Assembly (NCBI RefSeq): GCF_001984825.2
Contig: NZ_CP043318.1
Location: forward strand, 2,108,001 to 2,172,000
Length of the DNA stretch: 64,000 bases
Reading direction: 5' to 3'
Source: Enterobacter chengduensis
GTDB taxonomy: Bacteria; Pseudomonadota; Gammaproteobacteria; Enterobacterales; Enterobacteriaceae
The first letter of the stretch is position 1. Every line of letters begins with the position of its first letter. The notes below the pieces were generated by a model. That model did not search any database. It was not told where the DNA came from and was given only the letters and a program-made list of their open reading frames with translations. Positions 14,516-24,975 of the stretch are shown here, in pieces. A program made the position numbers and the translations under genes.

Positions 14516-14746
14516 CACGCCCTCCATATGCAGTACATAAACAGAATGTGTAGCTGTTAAAACTAACCCTTTGGGCGAGAAACGACAAGGATCACAGTTT
14601 CGAGTGCGCTAATTTGCGCCGATTTAGCAGGTTATCGTTGTTTTATTAGAATTTTCCGAAATTCGTCTGGCGGAACACGCAAAGTTGAACAATAGTACTT
14701 TTTATCCCATGCTTAGATAACACGCTGATAAACAAGAGGACGGAAT

Positions 14747-15091
14747 ATGAACAAGAACGTAGCAGGAATTCTTAGCGCAGCGGCGGTACTGACTATGCTG
14801 GCAGGGTGTACGGCTTACGATCGCACCAAGGATCAGTTTACGCAACCCGTCGTAAAAGACGTTAAAAAAGGGATGACCCGTTCGCAGGTGGCTGCGATCG
14901 CCGGCAAACCTTCTTCTGAAATAACAATGATTCATGCGAAAGGGACCTGCCAGACCTATATCCTGGGTCAACGTGATGGTAAGGCAGAAACCTACTTTGT
15001 CGCGCTGGATAATACCGGTCATGTGATGAACTCCGGTTACCAGACCTGTGCTGAATATGACACCGATCCGCAGGCACCTAAGGCGCAGTAA
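14747..15091 (+). CDS. osmE: Osmotically inducible lipoprotein OsmE
   Basis: Outer-membrane lipoprotein of the SmpA/OmlA (BamE-like) fold, induced by osmotic stress and stationary phase in E. coli. The 114 residues have a type II signal with lipobox LAGC and modified Cys21. The mature domain has [20 protein letters not shown], the family's first helix. AAGAGGACGG precedes the ATG. A hairpin terminator follows 26 bases after the stop. Confidence 0.96.
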   Translation: MNKNVAGILSAAAVLTMLAGCTAYDRTKDQFTQPVVKDVKKGMTRSQVAAIAGKPSSEITMIHAKGTCQTYILGQRDGKAETYFVALDNTGHVMNSGYQTCAEYDTDPQAPKAQ

Positions 15092-15116
15092 CCCTGCTTG
15101 CCTGAGGATGTTAACT

Positions 15117-15141
15117 AACCGGCCTTTGGGCCGGTTTTTTT
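15117..15141 (+). terminator. Intrinsic terminator of osmE
   Basis: AACCGGCC-TTT-GGGCCGGTT stem followed by a run of seven T. Confidence 0.9.
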
Positions 15142-15372
15142 ATGCATCATAAAATCTTATTTCTTTGCGCGAATTATTTGCCCGAAATGTGAAGGGAGTC
15201 AACAAGCCAGGTCAATGAGAGACAATTTGAGTCTGTTCAGAATTATCCCCCGTCTGTACCATTGCGTATACTCACTCCAACGATAAACAACAGTACGCAA
15301 GCTACCTGCCTGCCGGGACAGCGAGTCGAGTGATAGCGCGATGGCAGGTAGTCAGACAAGAGGGAAATTACG
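15142..15372 (+). promoter_or_regulatory. chb promoter and leader region
   Basis: Holds a CRP-like site TGTGA-N6-TCAAC (15188-15203), a candidate -10 TATACT (15267-15272), and a possible NagC operator around 15158-15179 (TTATTTC... then GAATTATTT), which is weak. A leader stem-loop is listed separately. In E. coli the operon is repressed by NagC and needs CRP and ChbR. The exact ChbR sites are not resolvable by eye. Confidence 0.5.
15302..15351 (+). other. Stem-loop in the chbB leader
   Basis: A perfect 9-base stem (CTACCTGCC at 15302-15310 pairing with GGCAGGTAG at 15343-15351) closes a 32-base loop and ends about 10 bases before the chbB ribosome-binding site. Its function is not known to me. 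Confidence 0.5.
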
Positions 15373-15690
15373 ATGGAAAAGAAACATATCTACCTGTTCT
15401 GCTCAGCGGGCATGTCAACGTCGCTTCTGGTGTCCAAGATGCGTGCACAGGCTGAAAAGTATGAAGTCCCCGTGGTGATTGAAGCGTTTCCAGAGACGCT
15501 GGCGGGCGAAAAAGGCCAGACCGCCGATGTTGTTTTGCTGGGGCCGCAAATTGCCTATATGTTGCCAGAAATTCAACGACTGTTACCGAATAAACCGGTC
15601 GAAGTGATCGACTCCGGGCTGTACGGCAAGATTGATGGTTTAGGTGTTCTTAAAGCTGCTGTGGCAGCCATTAAAAAAGCTGCTAATTAA
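15373..15690 (+). CDS. chbB: PTS N,N'-diacetylchitobiose/cellobiose-type EIIB component
   Basis: Cytoplasmic EIIB of the chitobiose phosphotransferase system. It passes phosphate from ChbA to the incoming sugar at ChbC. In the 105 residues, Cys10 in [13 protein letters not shown] is the phosphorylated residue. [22 protein letters not shown] near residue 55 is the lactose/cellobiose EIIB core. AGGG at 15361-15364 is the ribosome-binding site. It is the first gene of chbBCARFG. Confidence 0.96.
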   Translation: MEKKHIYLFCSAGMSTSLLVSKMRAQAEKYEVPVVIEAFPETLAGEKGQTADVVLLGPQIAYMLPEIQRLLPNKPVEVIDSGLYGKIDGLGVLKAAVAAIKKAAN

Positions 15691-15701
15691 TTTTTATTTT
15701 T

Positions 15702-15713
15702 CCCGTCAAAGAG
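15702..15713 (+). ncRNA. ChiX sRNA target site in the chbB-chbC spacer
   Basis: CCCGTCAAAGAG is perfectly complementary to the known pairing region of ChiX (CUCUUUGACGGG). In E. coli and Salmonella this spacer acts as a trap RNA: chb induction destroys ChiX and releases the chitoporin chiP mRNA. The ChiX gene itself is not in the window. Confidence 0.85.
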
Positions 15714-15731
15714 TTATTTCACACACAATAC

Positions 15732-15751
15732 GCCGTAACATGCGTTACGGC
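15732..15751 (+). other. Hairpin in front of chbC
   Basis: GCCGTAAC-ATGC-GTTACGGC is a perfect 8-base stem that ends just upstream of the chbC AAGGG ribosome-binding site. It may shape chbC translation or protect the upstream chbB message. Confidence 0.5.
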
Positions 15752-15769
15752 ATTTAAGGGTATTTACCT

Positions 15770-17128
15770 ATGAGTAAAGTCATCGCTTCACTTGAAAAGG
15801 TACTCCTTCCTTTTGCTGTTAAAATAGGAAAGCAGCCTCACGTTAACGCCATCAAAAACGGCTTTATTAAATTAATGCCGTTGACGCTGGCCGGGGCCAT
15901 GTTCGTTTTAATTAACAACGTTTTTCTGAGCTTTGGTGAAGGATCCTTCTTTTATTCATTAGGCATTCGGTTAGACGCTTCAACAATTGAAACCCTTAAT
16001 GGTTTTAAAGCCATCGGCGGCAACGTCTATAACGGTACGTTGGGGATTATGTCGCTGATGGCGCCTTTCTTTATTGGGATGGCGCTGGCAGAAGAGCGTA
16101 AGGTGGATCCGCTGGCCGCCGGGTTATTATCCGTCGCCGCCTTCATGACCGTGACGCCTTACAGCGTGGGGGAAGCCTATGCCGTCGGCGCCAACTGGCT
16201 GGGTGGCGCCAACATCATCTCCGGTATTGTTATCGGTCTGGTGGTCGCGGAGATGTTCACCTTTATTATTCGCCGCAACTGGGTTATCCGCCTGCCGGAT
16301 AGCGTACCGGCTTCCGTTTCTCGTTCATTTTCCGCGTTGATTCCAGGCTTTATTATTCTCTCCATTATGGGGATTATCGCCTGGGCGCTCTCCCACTGGG
16401 GCACAAACTTCCACCAGATCATCATGGACTCTATCTCTACGCCGCTGGCGTCGATGGGTGGCGTGGTCGGTTGGGCGTATGTGATTTTCACCTCTCTGCT
16501 GTGGTTCTTTGGCGTGCATGGTTCACTGGCACTGGCCGCGCTGGACAGCGGGATTATGACCCCCTGGGCACTGGAAAACGTTGCGCTTTACCAGCAGTAC
16601 GGCTCCGTTGACGCGGCGCTGGCGGCGGGTAAAACCTTCCATGTGTGGGCGAAGCCGATGCTTGACTCCTATATCTTCCTGGGCGGTACCGGGGCGACCT
16701 TGGGTCTGATCATCGCGGTCTTTATTGTCTCCCGTCGCGCTGACTACCGTCAGGTCGCCAAGCTGGCGCTGCCGTCAGGTATCTTCCAGATTAACGAACC
16801 GATTCTTTTCGGTCTGCCAATCATCATGAACCCGGTGATGTTCATTCCGTTCATCCTGGTACAGCCGCTGCTGGCCGCCATTACCCTGACGGCGTATTAC
16901 ATGGGCATCATTCCACCGGTCACCAACATTGCCCCGTGGACCATGCCGGCGGGTCTGGGCGCGTTCTTCAACACTAACGGCAGCGTTGCGGCCTTCCTGC
17001 TGGCGATATTCAACCTCGGGATTGCCACCCTGCTGTACATGCCGTTCGTGGCGATTGCCAACAAAGCCGCCACCATTATTGATGAAGAAGAGAGCGAAGA
17101 GGATATCGCCCTCTCACTGAAATTCTAA
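15770..17128 (+). CDS. chbC: PTS N,N'-diacetylchitobiose EIIC component
   Basis: Inner-membrane permease that imports and phosphorylates chitobiose. The 452-residue EIIC has about ten hydrophobic segments. Family blocks are [20 protein letters not shown] near residue 26, [20 protein letters not shown] near residue 245 and [19 protein letters not shown] near residue 340, which holds the sugar-binding NEP motif. The chain ends in an acidic tail (DEEESEED). It lies 79 bases after chbB, in a spacer that carries the ChiX target. Confidence 0.96.
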   Translation: MSKVIASLEKVLLPFAVKIGKQPHVNAIKNGFIKLMPLTLAGAMFVLINNVFLSFGEGSFFYSLGIRLDASTIETLNGFKAIGGNVYNGTLGIMSLMAPFFIGMALAEERKVDPLAAGLLSVAAFMTVTPYSVGEAYAVGANWLGGANIISGIVIGLVVAEMFTFIIRRNWVIRLPDSVPASVSRSFSALIPGFIILSIMGIIAWALSHWGTNFHQIIMDSISTPLASMGGVVGWAYVIFTSLLWFFGVHGSLALAALDSGIMTPWALENVALYQQYGSVDAALAAGKTFHVWAKPMLDSYIFLGGTGATLGLIIAVFIVSRRADYRQVAKLALPSGIFQINEPILFGLPIIMNPVMFIPFILVQPLLAAITLTAYYMGIIPPVTNIAPWTMPAGLGAFFNTNGSVAAFLLAIFNLGIATLLYMPFVAIANKAATIIDEEESEEDIALSLKF

Positions 17129-17175
17129 GATTGCCCGGCGCGGGGAAGCCCGCGCCAGCCATAAGGAGCTGAAAA

Positions 17176-17523
17176 ATGTTAGATTTGGATAGTATTGTCG
17201 CAGACGACGCCGCTGAGAACGATCTCGAAGAAGTGGTGATGGGGCTTATCATCAACTCCGGACAGGCGCGCAGCCTGGCCTATGCCGCACTCAAGCAGGC
17301 CAAGCAGGGGGATTTCGCCGCCGCGAAAACCATGATGGAACAGTCCCGCACGGCGCTCAACGAAGCGCACCTGGTGCAGACAAAGCTGATTGAGAGCGAT
17401 CAGGGCGAAGGCAAGATGAAGGTCAGCCTGGTGCTGGTCCACGCGCAGGATCACCTGATGACCTCGATGCTGGCGCGCGAGCTGGTGGCGGAGCTCATCG
17501 AGCTTCACGAGAAAATGCAGTAA
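17176..17523 (+). CDS. chbA: PTS N,N'-diacetylchitobiose EIIA component
   Basis: Cytoplasmic EIIA of the lactose/chitobiose family, a trimeric helical bundle that takes phosphate from HPr. The 115 residues include the phosphorylation region VHAQDHLMTSM with His89, and the helix GLIINSGQARSLAYAALKQA near residue 23. AAGGAG lies 9 bases before the ATG. It is 47 bases after chbC and 29 bases before chbR. Confidence 0.95.
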   Translation: MLDLDSIVADDAAENDLEEVVMGLIINSGQARSLAYAALKQAKQGDFAAAKTMMEQSRTALNEAHLVQTKLIESDQGEGKMKVSLVLVHAQDHLMTSMLARELVAELIELHEKMQ

Positions 17524-17552
17524 GTCAGACTGGGTAGCAGGAGGTCAGCACG

Positions 17553-18371
17553 ATGGAAATCAAAACCGCACTTGAACAGCAGCTGTTTAACGGCAAAAAT
17601 TTTCACGTGGTCATCTACAACAAGACGGAGAGCGCCAGCGGTCTGCACCAGCATGACTACTACGAGTTCACGATTGTTCTGACCGGCCGTTACTACCAGG
17701 AGATCAACGGTAAGCGCGTTCTGCTTGAGCGGGGGGATTTTGTCTTCCTGCCGATGGGGTCTTATCACCAGAGCTTTTACGAATTTGGTGCCACCCGCAT
17801 TCTGAACGTGGGCGTCAGCAGACGCTTCTTCGAGAAGCACTATCTGCCGCTGGTGCCATTCTGCTTTGTGGCCTCCCAGGTCTATCGGGTCAAAAACGAG
17901 TTTATGACCTGGATTGAAACGGTGATCGCCTCGCTTAACTTCCGCGACAATGAATTTGATGAGTTTATTGAAACGGTGACCTTCTACGTGATGAACCGGT
18001 TGCGCCATCACCGTGAAGAGCAGCAGGTGACGGACGATATCCCGCAATGGCTGCGCGGCACCGTTGAGCTGATGCACGATAAAGGCCGGTTCAGCGAAAA
18101 TGCGCTGGAAAATATGGTCTCCCTGTCGGGCAAATCCCAGGAATATCTGACCCGCGCAACGCAGCGTTATTATCGTAAAACGCCCGTGCAAATTATTAAT
18201 GAAATCCGCATTAATTTTGCTAAGAAACAGCTGGAAATTACTAACTATTCTGTCACCGATATCGCTTACGAGTCAGGATACAGCAGCCCCAGCCTGTTTA
18301 TTAAAACCTTTAAGAAGTTAACGTCATTCACACCGAACAGTTACCGGAAAAATTTAACGGTAATTAATTAA
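17553..18371 (+). CDS. chbR: AraC-family transcriptional regulator ChbR
   Basis: Dual regulator of the chb operon: it represses without inducer and, with ChbG-deacetylated chitobiose-6-phosphate, activates. The 272 residues start with a cupin sensor ([20 protein letters not shown], residues 30-49) and end with an AraC/XylS double helix-turn-helix ([20 protein letters not shown] near residue 205 and [20 protein letters not shown] near residue 237). E. coli ChbR is 280 residues; the difference is at the N-terminus. It lies inside the operon, as in E. coli. Confidence 0.95.
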   Translation: MEIKTALEQQLFNGKNFHVVIYNKTESASGLHQHDYYEFTIVLTGRYYQEINGKRVLLERGDFVFLPMGSYHQSFYEFGATRILNVGVSRRFFEKHYLPLVPFCFVASQVYRVKNEFMTWIETVIASLNFRDNEFDEFIETVTFYVMNRLRHHREEQQVTDDIPQWLRGTVELMHDKGRFSENALENMVSLSGKSQEYLTRATQRYYRKTPVQIINEIRINFAKKQLEITNYSVTDIAYESGYSSPSLFIKTFKKLTSFTPNSYRKNLTVIN

Positions 18372-18480
18372 CCTTCGGCGGATTACCCGCCACGAATATT
18401 GCTTTAATGGCTTGCCCAAATAGCGGGAAGAGTACGCTATACCTTGCAGGCGATTAACCTGATACGCTAAGGGAGATATT

Positions 18481-19836
18481 ATGCAAAAGAAATTAAAAGT
18501 CGTAACCATTGGTGGCGGCAGCAGCTATACCCCGGAATTACTCGAAGGTTTCCTGAAACGCTATCATGAATTACCGGTCAGCGAATTATGGCTGGTGGAC
18601 GTTGAGGAAGGTCAGGAGAAGCTGAATATTATTTTCGACCTGTGCCAGCGCATGGTGGAAAAAGCGGGCGTGCCGCTGACCGTGCATAAAACCCTCGATC
18701 GTCGTCTGGCGCTGAAAGATGCAGATTTCGTCACCACCCAGCTGCGCGTCGGCCAGCTGAAGGCGCGCGAGCTGGACGAGCGTATTCCGTTGAGCCACGG
18801 CTATCTTGGCCAGGAGACCAACGGCGCGGGCGGCCTGTTCAAAGGCCTGCGCACCATTCCGGTGATTTTCGACATCGTTAAAGACGTGCAGGAGATCTGC
18901 CCGAACGCGTGGGTGATTAACTTCACCAACCCGGCCGGCATGGTCACTGAAGCGGTTTATCGTCATACCGGCTTCAAGCGCTTTATCGGCGTCTGTAATA
19001 TTCCGATCGGCATGAAGATGTTTATCCGCGACGTGTTGGAGCTGACCGACAGCGACGATCTCTCCATCGATCTGTTCGGCCTGAACCACATGGTGTTTAT
19101 TAAAGATGTCATCGTGAACGGAAAATCGCGCTTTGCCGAACTTCTCGACGGCGTGGCCTCCGGTCGCCTGACGGCGGCATCGGTGAAAAACATCTTTGAC
19201 CTGCCGTTTAGCGAAGGGCTGATCCGCTCGCTGAATCTGCTGCCTTGCTCGTACCTGCTTTACTACTTCAAGCAGAAAGAGATGCTGGCCATCGAAATGG
19301 GCGAGTACTATAAGGGCGGCGCGCGCGCGCAGATCGTGCAGAAGGTCGAAAAGCAGCTGTTCGAGCTGTATAAAGATCCGAACCTGAACGTTAAACCGAA
19401 AGAGCTGGAGCAGCGCGGCGGGGCCTACTACTCCGATGCGGCGTGTGAAGTGATCAACGCCATCTATAACGACAAGCAGGCTGAGCATTATGTTAACGTG
19501 CCGCATCATGGCCATATCGACAATATCCCGGCTGACTGGGCCGTCGAGATGACCTGCATCCTGGGACGCGATGGCGCTAAGCCGCACCCGCGTATCACCC
19601 ACTTCGATGACAAGGTCATGGGGCTGATCCACACCATCAAAGGCTTTGAAGTGGCGGCAAGCAACGCGGCGCTGAGCGGTGAATTCAATGACGTGCTGCT
19701 GGCGCTGAACCTTAGCCCGCTGGTGCATTCCGACCGCGATGCGGAGCAGCTGGCCAGCGAAATGATCCTGGCGCATGAAAAATGGTTGCCGAACTTTGCC
19801 GCCACGATCGAGAAGCTGAAGTTCAAACAGCACTAA
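18481..19836 (+). CDS. chbF: 6-phospho-beta-glucosidase (GH4), monoacetylchitobiose-6-phosphate hydrolase
   Basis: GH4 enzyme that uses NAD+ and a divalent metal to split the deacetylated chitobiose-6-phosphate. The 451 residues begin with the Rossmann block [15 protein letters not shown]. Metal ligands are the cysteine in [11 protein letters not shown] near residue 175 and the histidine in [10 protein letters not shown] near residue 204. [19 protein letters not shown] near residue 145 is also typical. A small hairpin (GGCGG/CCGCC, 18377-18391) lies in the 109-base spacer after chbR. AGGGAGA precedes the ATG. Confidence 0.96.
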   Translation: MQKKLKVVTIGGGSSYTPELLEGFLKRYHELPVSELWLVDVEEGQEKLNIIFDLCQRMVEKAGVPLTVHKTLDRRLALKDADFVTTQLRVGQLKARELDERIPLSHGYLGQETNGAGGLFKGLRTIPVIFDIVKDVQEICPNAWVINFTNPAGMVTEAVYRHTGFKRFIGVCNIPIGMKMFIRDVLELTDSDDLSIDLFGLNHMVFIKDVIVNGKSRFAELLDGVASGRLTAASVKNIFDLPFSEGLIRSLNLLPCSYLLYYFKQKEMLAIEMGEYYKGGARAQIVQKVEKQLFELYKDPNLNVKPKELEQRGGAYYSDAACEVINAIYNDKQAEHYVNVPHHGHIDNIPADWAVEMTCILGRDGAKPHPRITHFDDKVMGLIHTIKGFEVAASNAALSGEFNDVLLALNLSPLVHSDRDAEQLASEMILAHEKWLPNFAATIEKLKFKQH

Positions 19837-19847
19837 GAGGACGCACA

Positions 19848-20597
19848 ATGGAACACCTGCTGATCGTTAATGCTGATGATTTTGGCCTGTCGAAAGGTCA
19901 GAACTACGGCATTGTGGAAGCCTGTCGCCGGGGAGTTGTGACCTCTACCACGGCGCTGGTAAATGGTGAGGCGGTTGAACACGCGGCGCAGCTGAGCCGC
20001 GAAGTGCCGGAGCTGGGCGTCGGCATGCACTTTGTGCTGACGCTCGGGATGCCGCTGTCGTCAATGCCGGGCCTGACGCGGGACGGCCTGCTGGGTAAAT
20101 GGATTTGGGAACTGGCGGAGCAGGGCGCTCTGCCGCTCGAAGAGATTGCCCGCGAGCTTGACTGTCAGTTCAACCGCTTCGTCGATCTGTTTGGAAAGTC
20201 GCCGACGCACATTGACAGCCATCACCACGTGCACATGATCCCGGCGATTTTCCCGCTTGTTGCCGAGTTTGCCCGACGCAAAGGCGTGGCGATGCGCGTG
20301 GATCGTGAGGTGCAAGGGTTACCGGACTGCGACGTCATAACCACGGCGGGGTTCAGCAGCGCGTTTTACGGCGAGGCGATCGACGAAGCGCTGTTCCTGA
20401 AGGTGCTGGATGATTCCGCCGCGCGAGGGGAACGGTCGCTGGAGGTGATGGCGCACCCTGCGTTTGTCGACAACATCGTGCGTAAAAGCGCCTACTGCTG
20501 GCCGCGACTGGCGGAGCTGGACGTGCTGACGTCGCCGTCGCTGAAATACGCGATTGCCGAGCGCGGGTATCGGTTGGGGACGTTCGGGGATCTTTGA
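19848..20597 (+). CDS. chbG: Chitooligosaccharide deacetylase ChbG (YdjC family)
   Basis: Removes one acetyl group from chitobiose-6-phosphate, which is needed both for ChbR activation and for ChbF cleavage. The chain has 249 residues, as in E. coli. YdjC-fold metal ligands are Asp in NADDFGLS near residue 10 and the histidines in [10 protein letters not shown] near residue 119. The start at 19848 ([13 protein letters not shown]) follows AGAGGACG and sits 11 bases after chbF; the longer frame that begins inside chbF is rejected. It is the last gene of the operon. Confidence 0.96.
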   Translation: MEHLLIVNADDFGLSKGQNYGIVEACRRGVVTSTTALVNGEAVEHAAQLSREVPELGVGMHFVLTLGMPLSSMPGLTRDGLLGKWIWELAEQGALPLEEIARELDCQFNRFVDLFGKSPTHIDSHHHVHMIPAIFPLVAEFARRKGVAMRVDREVQGLPDCDVITTAGFSSAFYGEAIDEALFLKVLDDSAARGERSLEVMAHPAFVDNIVRKSAYCWPRLAELDVLTSPSLKYAIAERGYRLGTFGDL

Positions 20598-20601
20598 GAA
20601 A

Positions 20602-20715
20602 TTCCCCCTCTCCCCAAAGGGGCGAGGGGACTGTGCGGTGCGGTCTGTAATGCCAGCACAGGTCTGCATTTCTCCCTCTCCCTTTCAGGGAGAGGGCCGG
20701 GGTGAGGGTATTTTT
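20602..20715. repeat. GC-rich palindromic repeats between chbG and katE, likely bidirectional terminator
   Basis: Two stems separate convergent chbG and katE. The first is at 20602-20630 (TCCCC.CTC.CCCC/GGGG.GAG.GGGGA); the second is at 20674-20696 (CCCTCTCCCT-TTC-AGGGAGAGGG), followed by CCGGGGTGAGGG and TATTTTTT. The second motif recurs at 49778-49798, so this is a dispersed family. A plus-strand T-run suits termination of chbG. Confidence 0.7.
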
Positions 20716-22964
20716 TACGCCGGGATCTGATCGATCTTGCTACTGCGTGACCAGACGCGGTGCGCGGCGAGCAACTCAAACAGCTTCGTCATGAATGCAT
20801 CGTCAACGCTGTCGCCCTCGACGATGCCGTCCTCACCCTTATCGGCCACCTTCAGCTGCGCCTTAAACTGACGCGCGTCGCCGGACAGCGCGATCGGTTT
20901 CAGGTGCTTATAGGCTTCCAGCAGGTAATAGACGGCGTCACCGTTGTTCAACAGGCTGGCAATATCCCCGCACGGCACAATCACCGCATCGACGGTCAGC
21001 GAAGGCGCACCGGCAAACGTCGCGGCCACCGGCAGCACGGAGCCGTCATCGGCGGTCACTTCCCCCATGCGGGAATAGAGCAGTTTGGCATGCACGCCCT
21101 GAGTTTTAAGCGCCTGCATAATCCCCAGCACGTCGCTGGCGCGGGTGCTGTCGTTCAGCAGAATGGCGACTACGCGACCTTTAATCGAGCCGCCAGGCAC
21201 CGCATACAGGCTCAGCGACGGATCTTTCTTCACGCCGTTTACCTCTTTCGGCGGCGCAAGGTTACGTTGATCATCGGTCAGCGTAATGCCCAGATTATCC
21301 GCGACGCTCTGGGCAAGCTGGATATCGATATGCGCCAGCTGATCGACCACGCGCTCGCGAATGTAGGTGCGCACCACTTTACTCAGCTCAAAGCTGAACC
21401 CGCCGATGATGTGCTGTTGCTCAATCGGCGTCTGGCTGTTCCAGAACAGGCGAGGCTGGGCGTAATATTCGCCGAACGAGGGGCTGCGCTCGCGAATTTT
21501 ATTGCCATCGACGCGCTCCTGATACGATTCGAATCCACCGCGTTTTGGTCCGGGAGGCGTTTCGCGCGGCCAGTTATCGTTGATGGAGTTCGGCTCATAG
21601 TTCGCCGGGTTGGTGTCAATATCCTGACGGTGCATGCCGTCGCGCTGGAAATTGTGGTACGGGCAGGTTGGGCGGTTGATCGGAATTTCGTGGAAGTTCG
21701 GTCCACCAAGACGGCTGATCTGCGTATCGGTATACGAGAACAAACGTCCCTGCAAGAGCGGATCGTTGGTGAAATCCAGGCCCGGTACGATATGCCCCGG
21801 GTGAAACGCGACCTGTTCGTTTTCGGCAAAGAAATTATCCGGGTTGCGGTTAAGCACCATTTTGCCCACCAGCTGAACCGGCACCAGCTCTTCCGGAATC
21901 AGCTTCGTCGGGTCAAGCAGGTCGAAATCGAACTTAAATTCGTCCTCTTCCGGAATGAGCTGCAGGCCCAGTTCGTATTCCGGGAAGTCGCCCGCTTCAA
22001 TGGACTCCCACAGTTCGCGGCGATGGAAGTCCGGATCGCGGCCGGTCAGCTTCTGCGCTTCATCCCATACCAGCGAGGCTTTACCCGCCACCGGCTTCCA
22101 GTGGAAGCGGACAAACGTGGCTTTACCCTCGGCGTTGATCAAGCGGAAGGTATGAATGCCAAACCCTTCCATGGTGCGATAGCTGCGCGGAATGCCGCGG
22201 TCAGACATCGCCCACATCACGTTGTGTAAGGTTTCAGGCTGCAGGGAGACGTAGTCCCAGAAAGTGTCGTGCGCACTTTGTCCCTGCGGTATCGCCCAGT
22301 GGGGCTCCGGTTTTACCGCATGGACAAAGTCAGGGAATTTATGCGCATCCTGAATGAAGAACACCGGGGTGTTATTGCCCACCAGATCGAAAATACCCTC
22401 TTCGGTATAAAACTTGGTGGCAAAGCCGCGGATATCTCGTACGGTATCCGCCGAGCCCGCGCCGCCCTGTACGGTCGAGAAGCGCACAAACACCGGGGTG
22501 ATTTTTTTCGGGTCGGAGAGGAAATCCGCTTTGGTGATCGCTTTCAGGCTCTTGTAGGGCTGGAAGTAGCCATGCGCAGCCGAGCCGCGCGCGTGAACGA
22601 TACGCTCAGGGATCCGCTCGTGGTCGAAGTGGGTAATTTTTTCCCGCAGGATAAAGTCTTCCAGCAGGGTGGGGCCACGGCTCCCGGCGCGCAGGGAGTT
22701 TTGATCGTCGGCGATGCGCACGCCCTGGTTGGTGGTCAGCGCATGGCCTTCCCCCCCTTTACGATGAGGGTCAAGGGATTTCAGTTTTTCGTTCTTCGCA
22801 TCGGGTGATTTGAAGCTCCCCGGTGCGGTAGGCTGTTCGCCGGGTGCAGAAGGGCCGGGTGAAGGTTGATGAGATCCGTCAGCAGGCGCGAGTGAGTCCA
22901 TTCCCGGTTGCGATTCTTCAGCGCCATGAATGGGCGATCGATCGGTTTTATCTTTGTTCGACAT
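20715..22964 (-). CDS. katE: Catalase HPII (monofunctional, large subunit)
   Basis: Cytoplasmic heme d catalase, a stationary-phase (RpoS) enzyme in E. coli. The 749 residues comprise a long disordered N-terminal arm, the catalase core and a C-terminal flavodoxin-like (DJ-1/PfpI-like) domain from about residue 600. Core residues are the distal His in [14 protein letters not shown] near residue 124, the Asn in [19 protein letters not shown] near residue 197 and the heme-ligand Tyr in [20 protein letters not shown] near residue 411. AAGGAGAAGCG precedes the ATG. It is convergent with chbG. Confidence 0.97.
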   Translation of the reverse strand: MSNKDKTDRSPIHGAEESQPGMDSLAPADGSHQPSPGPSAPGEQPTAPGSFKSPDAKNEKLKSLDPHRKGGEGHALTTNQGVRIADDQNSLRAGSRGPTLLEDFILREKITHFDHERIPERIVHARGSAAHGYFQPYKSLKAITKADFLSDPKKITPVFVRFSTVQGGAGSADTVRDIRGFATKFYTEEGIFDLVGNNTPVFFIQDAHKFPDFVHAVKPEPHWAIPQGQSAHDTFWDYVSLQPETLHNVMWAMSDRGIPRSYRTMEGFGIHTFRLINAEGKATFVRFHWKPVAGKASLVWDEAQKLTGRDPDFHRRELWESIEAGDFPEYELGLQLIPEEDEFKFDFDLLDPTKLIPEELVPVQLVGKMVLNRNPDNFFAENEQVAFHPGHIVPGLDFTNDPLLQGRLFSYTDTQISRLGGPNFHEIPINRPTCPYHNFQRDGMHRQDIDTNPANYEPNSINDNWPRETPPGPKRGGFESYQERVDGNKIRERSPSFGEYYAQPRLFWNSQTPIEQQHIIGGFSFELSKVVRTYIRERVVDQLAHIDIQLAQSVADNLGITLTDDQRNLAPPKEVNGVKKDPSLSLYAVPGGSIKGRVVAILLNDSTRASDVLGIMQALKTQGVHAKLLYSRMGEVTADDGSVLPVAATFAGAPSLTVDAVIVPCGDIASLLNNGDAVYYLLEAYKHLKPIALSGDARQFKAQLKVADKGEDGIVEGDSVDDAFMTKLFELLAAHRVWSRSSKIDQIPA

Positions 22965-23167
22965 TGCACGCTTCTCCTTTATCCATTGCTAAAAACCCTA
23001 TTAAGGATAGAACATTGTCGTGAGAAGGTTCGCGAACTAAGAGTTTTCACATAACGCTATTGGCAAAAGACGCTATCTCACCCACTCGGGGCGCGACGGA
23101 AGGCTGCAGGATCGGCTATCATAGAGTTTTCCTGCTTCAAGAATTTGCTTTAGTGAACCAGTCGCTT

Positions 23168-23407
23168 ATGAAACCTCTTCGTCAACAAAACCGCCAGGTT
23201 ATTAGCTATGTGCCCCGCGTTGAGCCCGCGCCGCCAGACCATGCCCTGAAAGTGGAGGGTTTTCGCGATGTGTGGCTGTTACGGGGGAAATACGTGGCCT
23301 TTGTGCTGATCGGCGAGCATTTCCGTCGCTCTCCTGCCTTTACGGTACCGGAGTCCGCGCAGCGGTGGGCGATGCAGATTCGCCAGGATGAAGAGGTTGA
23401 AGAATAA
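23168..23407 (+). CDS. cedA: Cell division activator CedA
   Basis: Small DNA- and RNA polymerase-binding protein. In E. coli it relieves the division block of over-initiating dnaA mutants and modulates RNA polymerase. The 79 residues (MKPLRQQNRQVISYVPRVE...) match the 80-residue E. coli protein almost throughout, including VWLLRGKYVAFVLIGE near residue 34 and SPAFTVPESAQRWA near residue 53. I place the start at 23168; the longer upstream frame has no family similarity. No strong ribosome-binding site is visible. Confidence 0.93.
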   Translation: MKPLRQQNRQVISYVPRVEPAPPDHALKVEGFRDVWLLRGKYVAFVLIGEHFRRSPAFTVPESAQRWAMQIRQDEEVEE

Positions 23408-23414
23408 CAGCCAT

Positions 23415-23445
23415 AAAAAAACCGCCGGTCAGGCGGTTTTTTTAT
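23415..23445. terminator. Bidirectional terminator between cedA and tcyP
   Basis: A-run, ACCGCC-GGTC-AGGCGGT stem and T-run between two convergent genes. It works on both strands. Confidence 0.9.
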
Positions 23446-23456
23446 TTCTACGGTAA

Positions 23457-24848
23457 TTAACGGTGCGCCAGCTCGGCGTCGTCTTCACTTTCCAGGATTG
23501 CCTTGTCGGTCTGCTTCAGCCACTGGCTGGTCAGCGTACCGGCGGTCATGGAGCCGCTCACGTTCAGCGCTGTACGGCCCATGTCGATCAGCGGCTCAAC
23601 GGAGATCAGCAGCGCGACCAGCGTCACCGGCAGACCCAGCGCAGGCAGCACAATCAGCGCGGCGAAGGTAGCACCACCACCGACGCCGGCAACGCCTGCG
23701 GAACTGATGGTCACAATCCCAACCAGGGTCGCGATCCAGACCGGATCCAGCGGGTTGATGCCAACGGTCGGGGCAACCATCACCGCCAGCATCGCCGGGT
23801 AGAGACCCGCACAGCCGTTCTGGCCGATGGTGGCACCGAAGGACGCAGAGAAGCTGGCGATGGATTCCGGCACGCCCAGACGACGGGTTTGCGCTTCAAC
23901 GTTCAGCGGAATAGACGCGGCGCTGGAGCGGCTGGTGAAGGCAAAGGTCAGTACCGGCCAGACTTTACGGAAATATTTCAGCGGGCTGACGCCGTTCACG
24001 CCCAGCAGGATGCCGTGCACCACGAACATAATGCCCAGGCCCAGATAAGAGGCGACAACGAAGCTGCCCAGCTTAATGATGTCCTGCAGGTTAGAGCCGG
24101 CAACCACTTTGGTCATCAGCGCCAGCACGCCGTAAGGGGTGAGCTGCATGACCAGGCGCACCAGCTTCATCACCCAGCTTTGCAGCGTGTCAATCGCGGT
24201 CAGTACGCGTTCGCCTTTTGGCGCATCGTCCTTCAGCAGCTTCAGCGCCGCTACGCCCAGGAACGCGGCGAAAATCACCACGCTGATGATGGAGGTTGGG
24301 CTCGCACCGGTCAGGTCAGCAAACGGGTTCTTCGGAATGAAGGAGAGCACCATCTGCGGCACGGTCAGATCGGCCACTTTACCCACGTAGTTGGTCTGAA
24401 TCGCGGTCAGACGCGCTGTTTCAGCGGTACCCTGCACCAGACCTTCTGCGGTCAGGCCAAACAGGTTGGTCACCAGCACACCCACCAGCGCGGCAATCAG
24501 CGTGGTGAACAGCAGCGTACCAATGGTCAGGAAGCTGATTTTTCCCAGCTGGGTCGCGTTGTGCAGGCGGGCAACGGCGCTCAGAATTGAGGCGAACACC
24601 AGCGGCATAACGATCATCTGCAGCAGCTGAACATAGCCGTTACCGACAATGTTGAACCACTGAATGGAATCTTTCAGAACTGGATTATCGGAGCCATAAA
24701 TTGCCTGTAATGCCAGACCAAATACGACACCCATGGCCAGACCAACCAGCACCTTTTTCGCCAGGCTCCACTGTTTGTGGCGCGCCTGCGCGAGAAGCAA
24801 TAGCAATACAGCGAACACAACGACGTTCGCGATGAGTGGAAAATTCAT
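23457..24848 (-). CDS. tcyP: L-cystine transporter TcyP (YdjN)
   Basis: Inner-membrane cystine uptake carrier of the dicarboxylate/amino acid:cation symporter family. The 463 residues have about nine hydrophobic segments, the serine-rich re-entrant loop [20 protein letters not shown] near residue 300 and the [21 protein letters not shown] block near residue 334. AGGAGAACGGGG precedes the ATG. In E. coli the orthologue belongs to the CysB regulon; no CysB site could be called here. Confidence 0.95.
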   Translation of the reverse strand: MNFPLIANVVVFAVLLLLLAQARHKQWSLAKKVLVGLAMGVVFGLALQAIYGSDNPVLKDSIQWFNIVGNGYVQLLQMIVMPLVFASILSAVARLHNATQLGKISFLTIGTLLFTTLIAALVGVLVTNLFGLTAEGLVQGTAETARLTAIQTNYVGKVADLTVPQMVLSFIPKNPFADLTGASPTSIISVVIFAAFLGVAALKLLKDDAPKGERVLTAIDTLQSWVMKLVRLVMQLTPYGVLALMTKVVAGSNLQDIIKLGSFVVASYLGLGIMFVVHGILLGVNGVSPLKYFRKVWPVLTFAFTSRSSAASIPLNVEAQTRRLGVPESIASFSASFGATIGQNGCAGLYPAMLAVMVAPTVGINPLDPVWIATLVGIVTISSAGVAGVGGGATFAALIVLPALGLPVTLVALLISVEPLIDMGRTALNVSGSMTAGTLTSQWLKQTDKAILESEDDAELAHR

Positions 24849-24975
24849 CCCCGTTCTCCTGATTTATTATTGGCTCGGCTTTTACCGATCCTGTTGGCGG
24901 AAGGTTAGCAGAAGTGTGATGTCGCGCTTATATCCAAATGGAATGGGTTATGACAAATGGGATAGTTTTGTCTGT

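Noticed and set aside
19782..19847. N-terminal extension of chbG into chbF
   Set aside because: It is out of frame with chbF, not family-like, and the ribosome-binding site supports 19848.
20760..22229. 489-codon open frame antisense to katE
   Set aside because: It mirrors the katE codons in a GC-rich gene, has no ribosome-binding site and no recognisable family.
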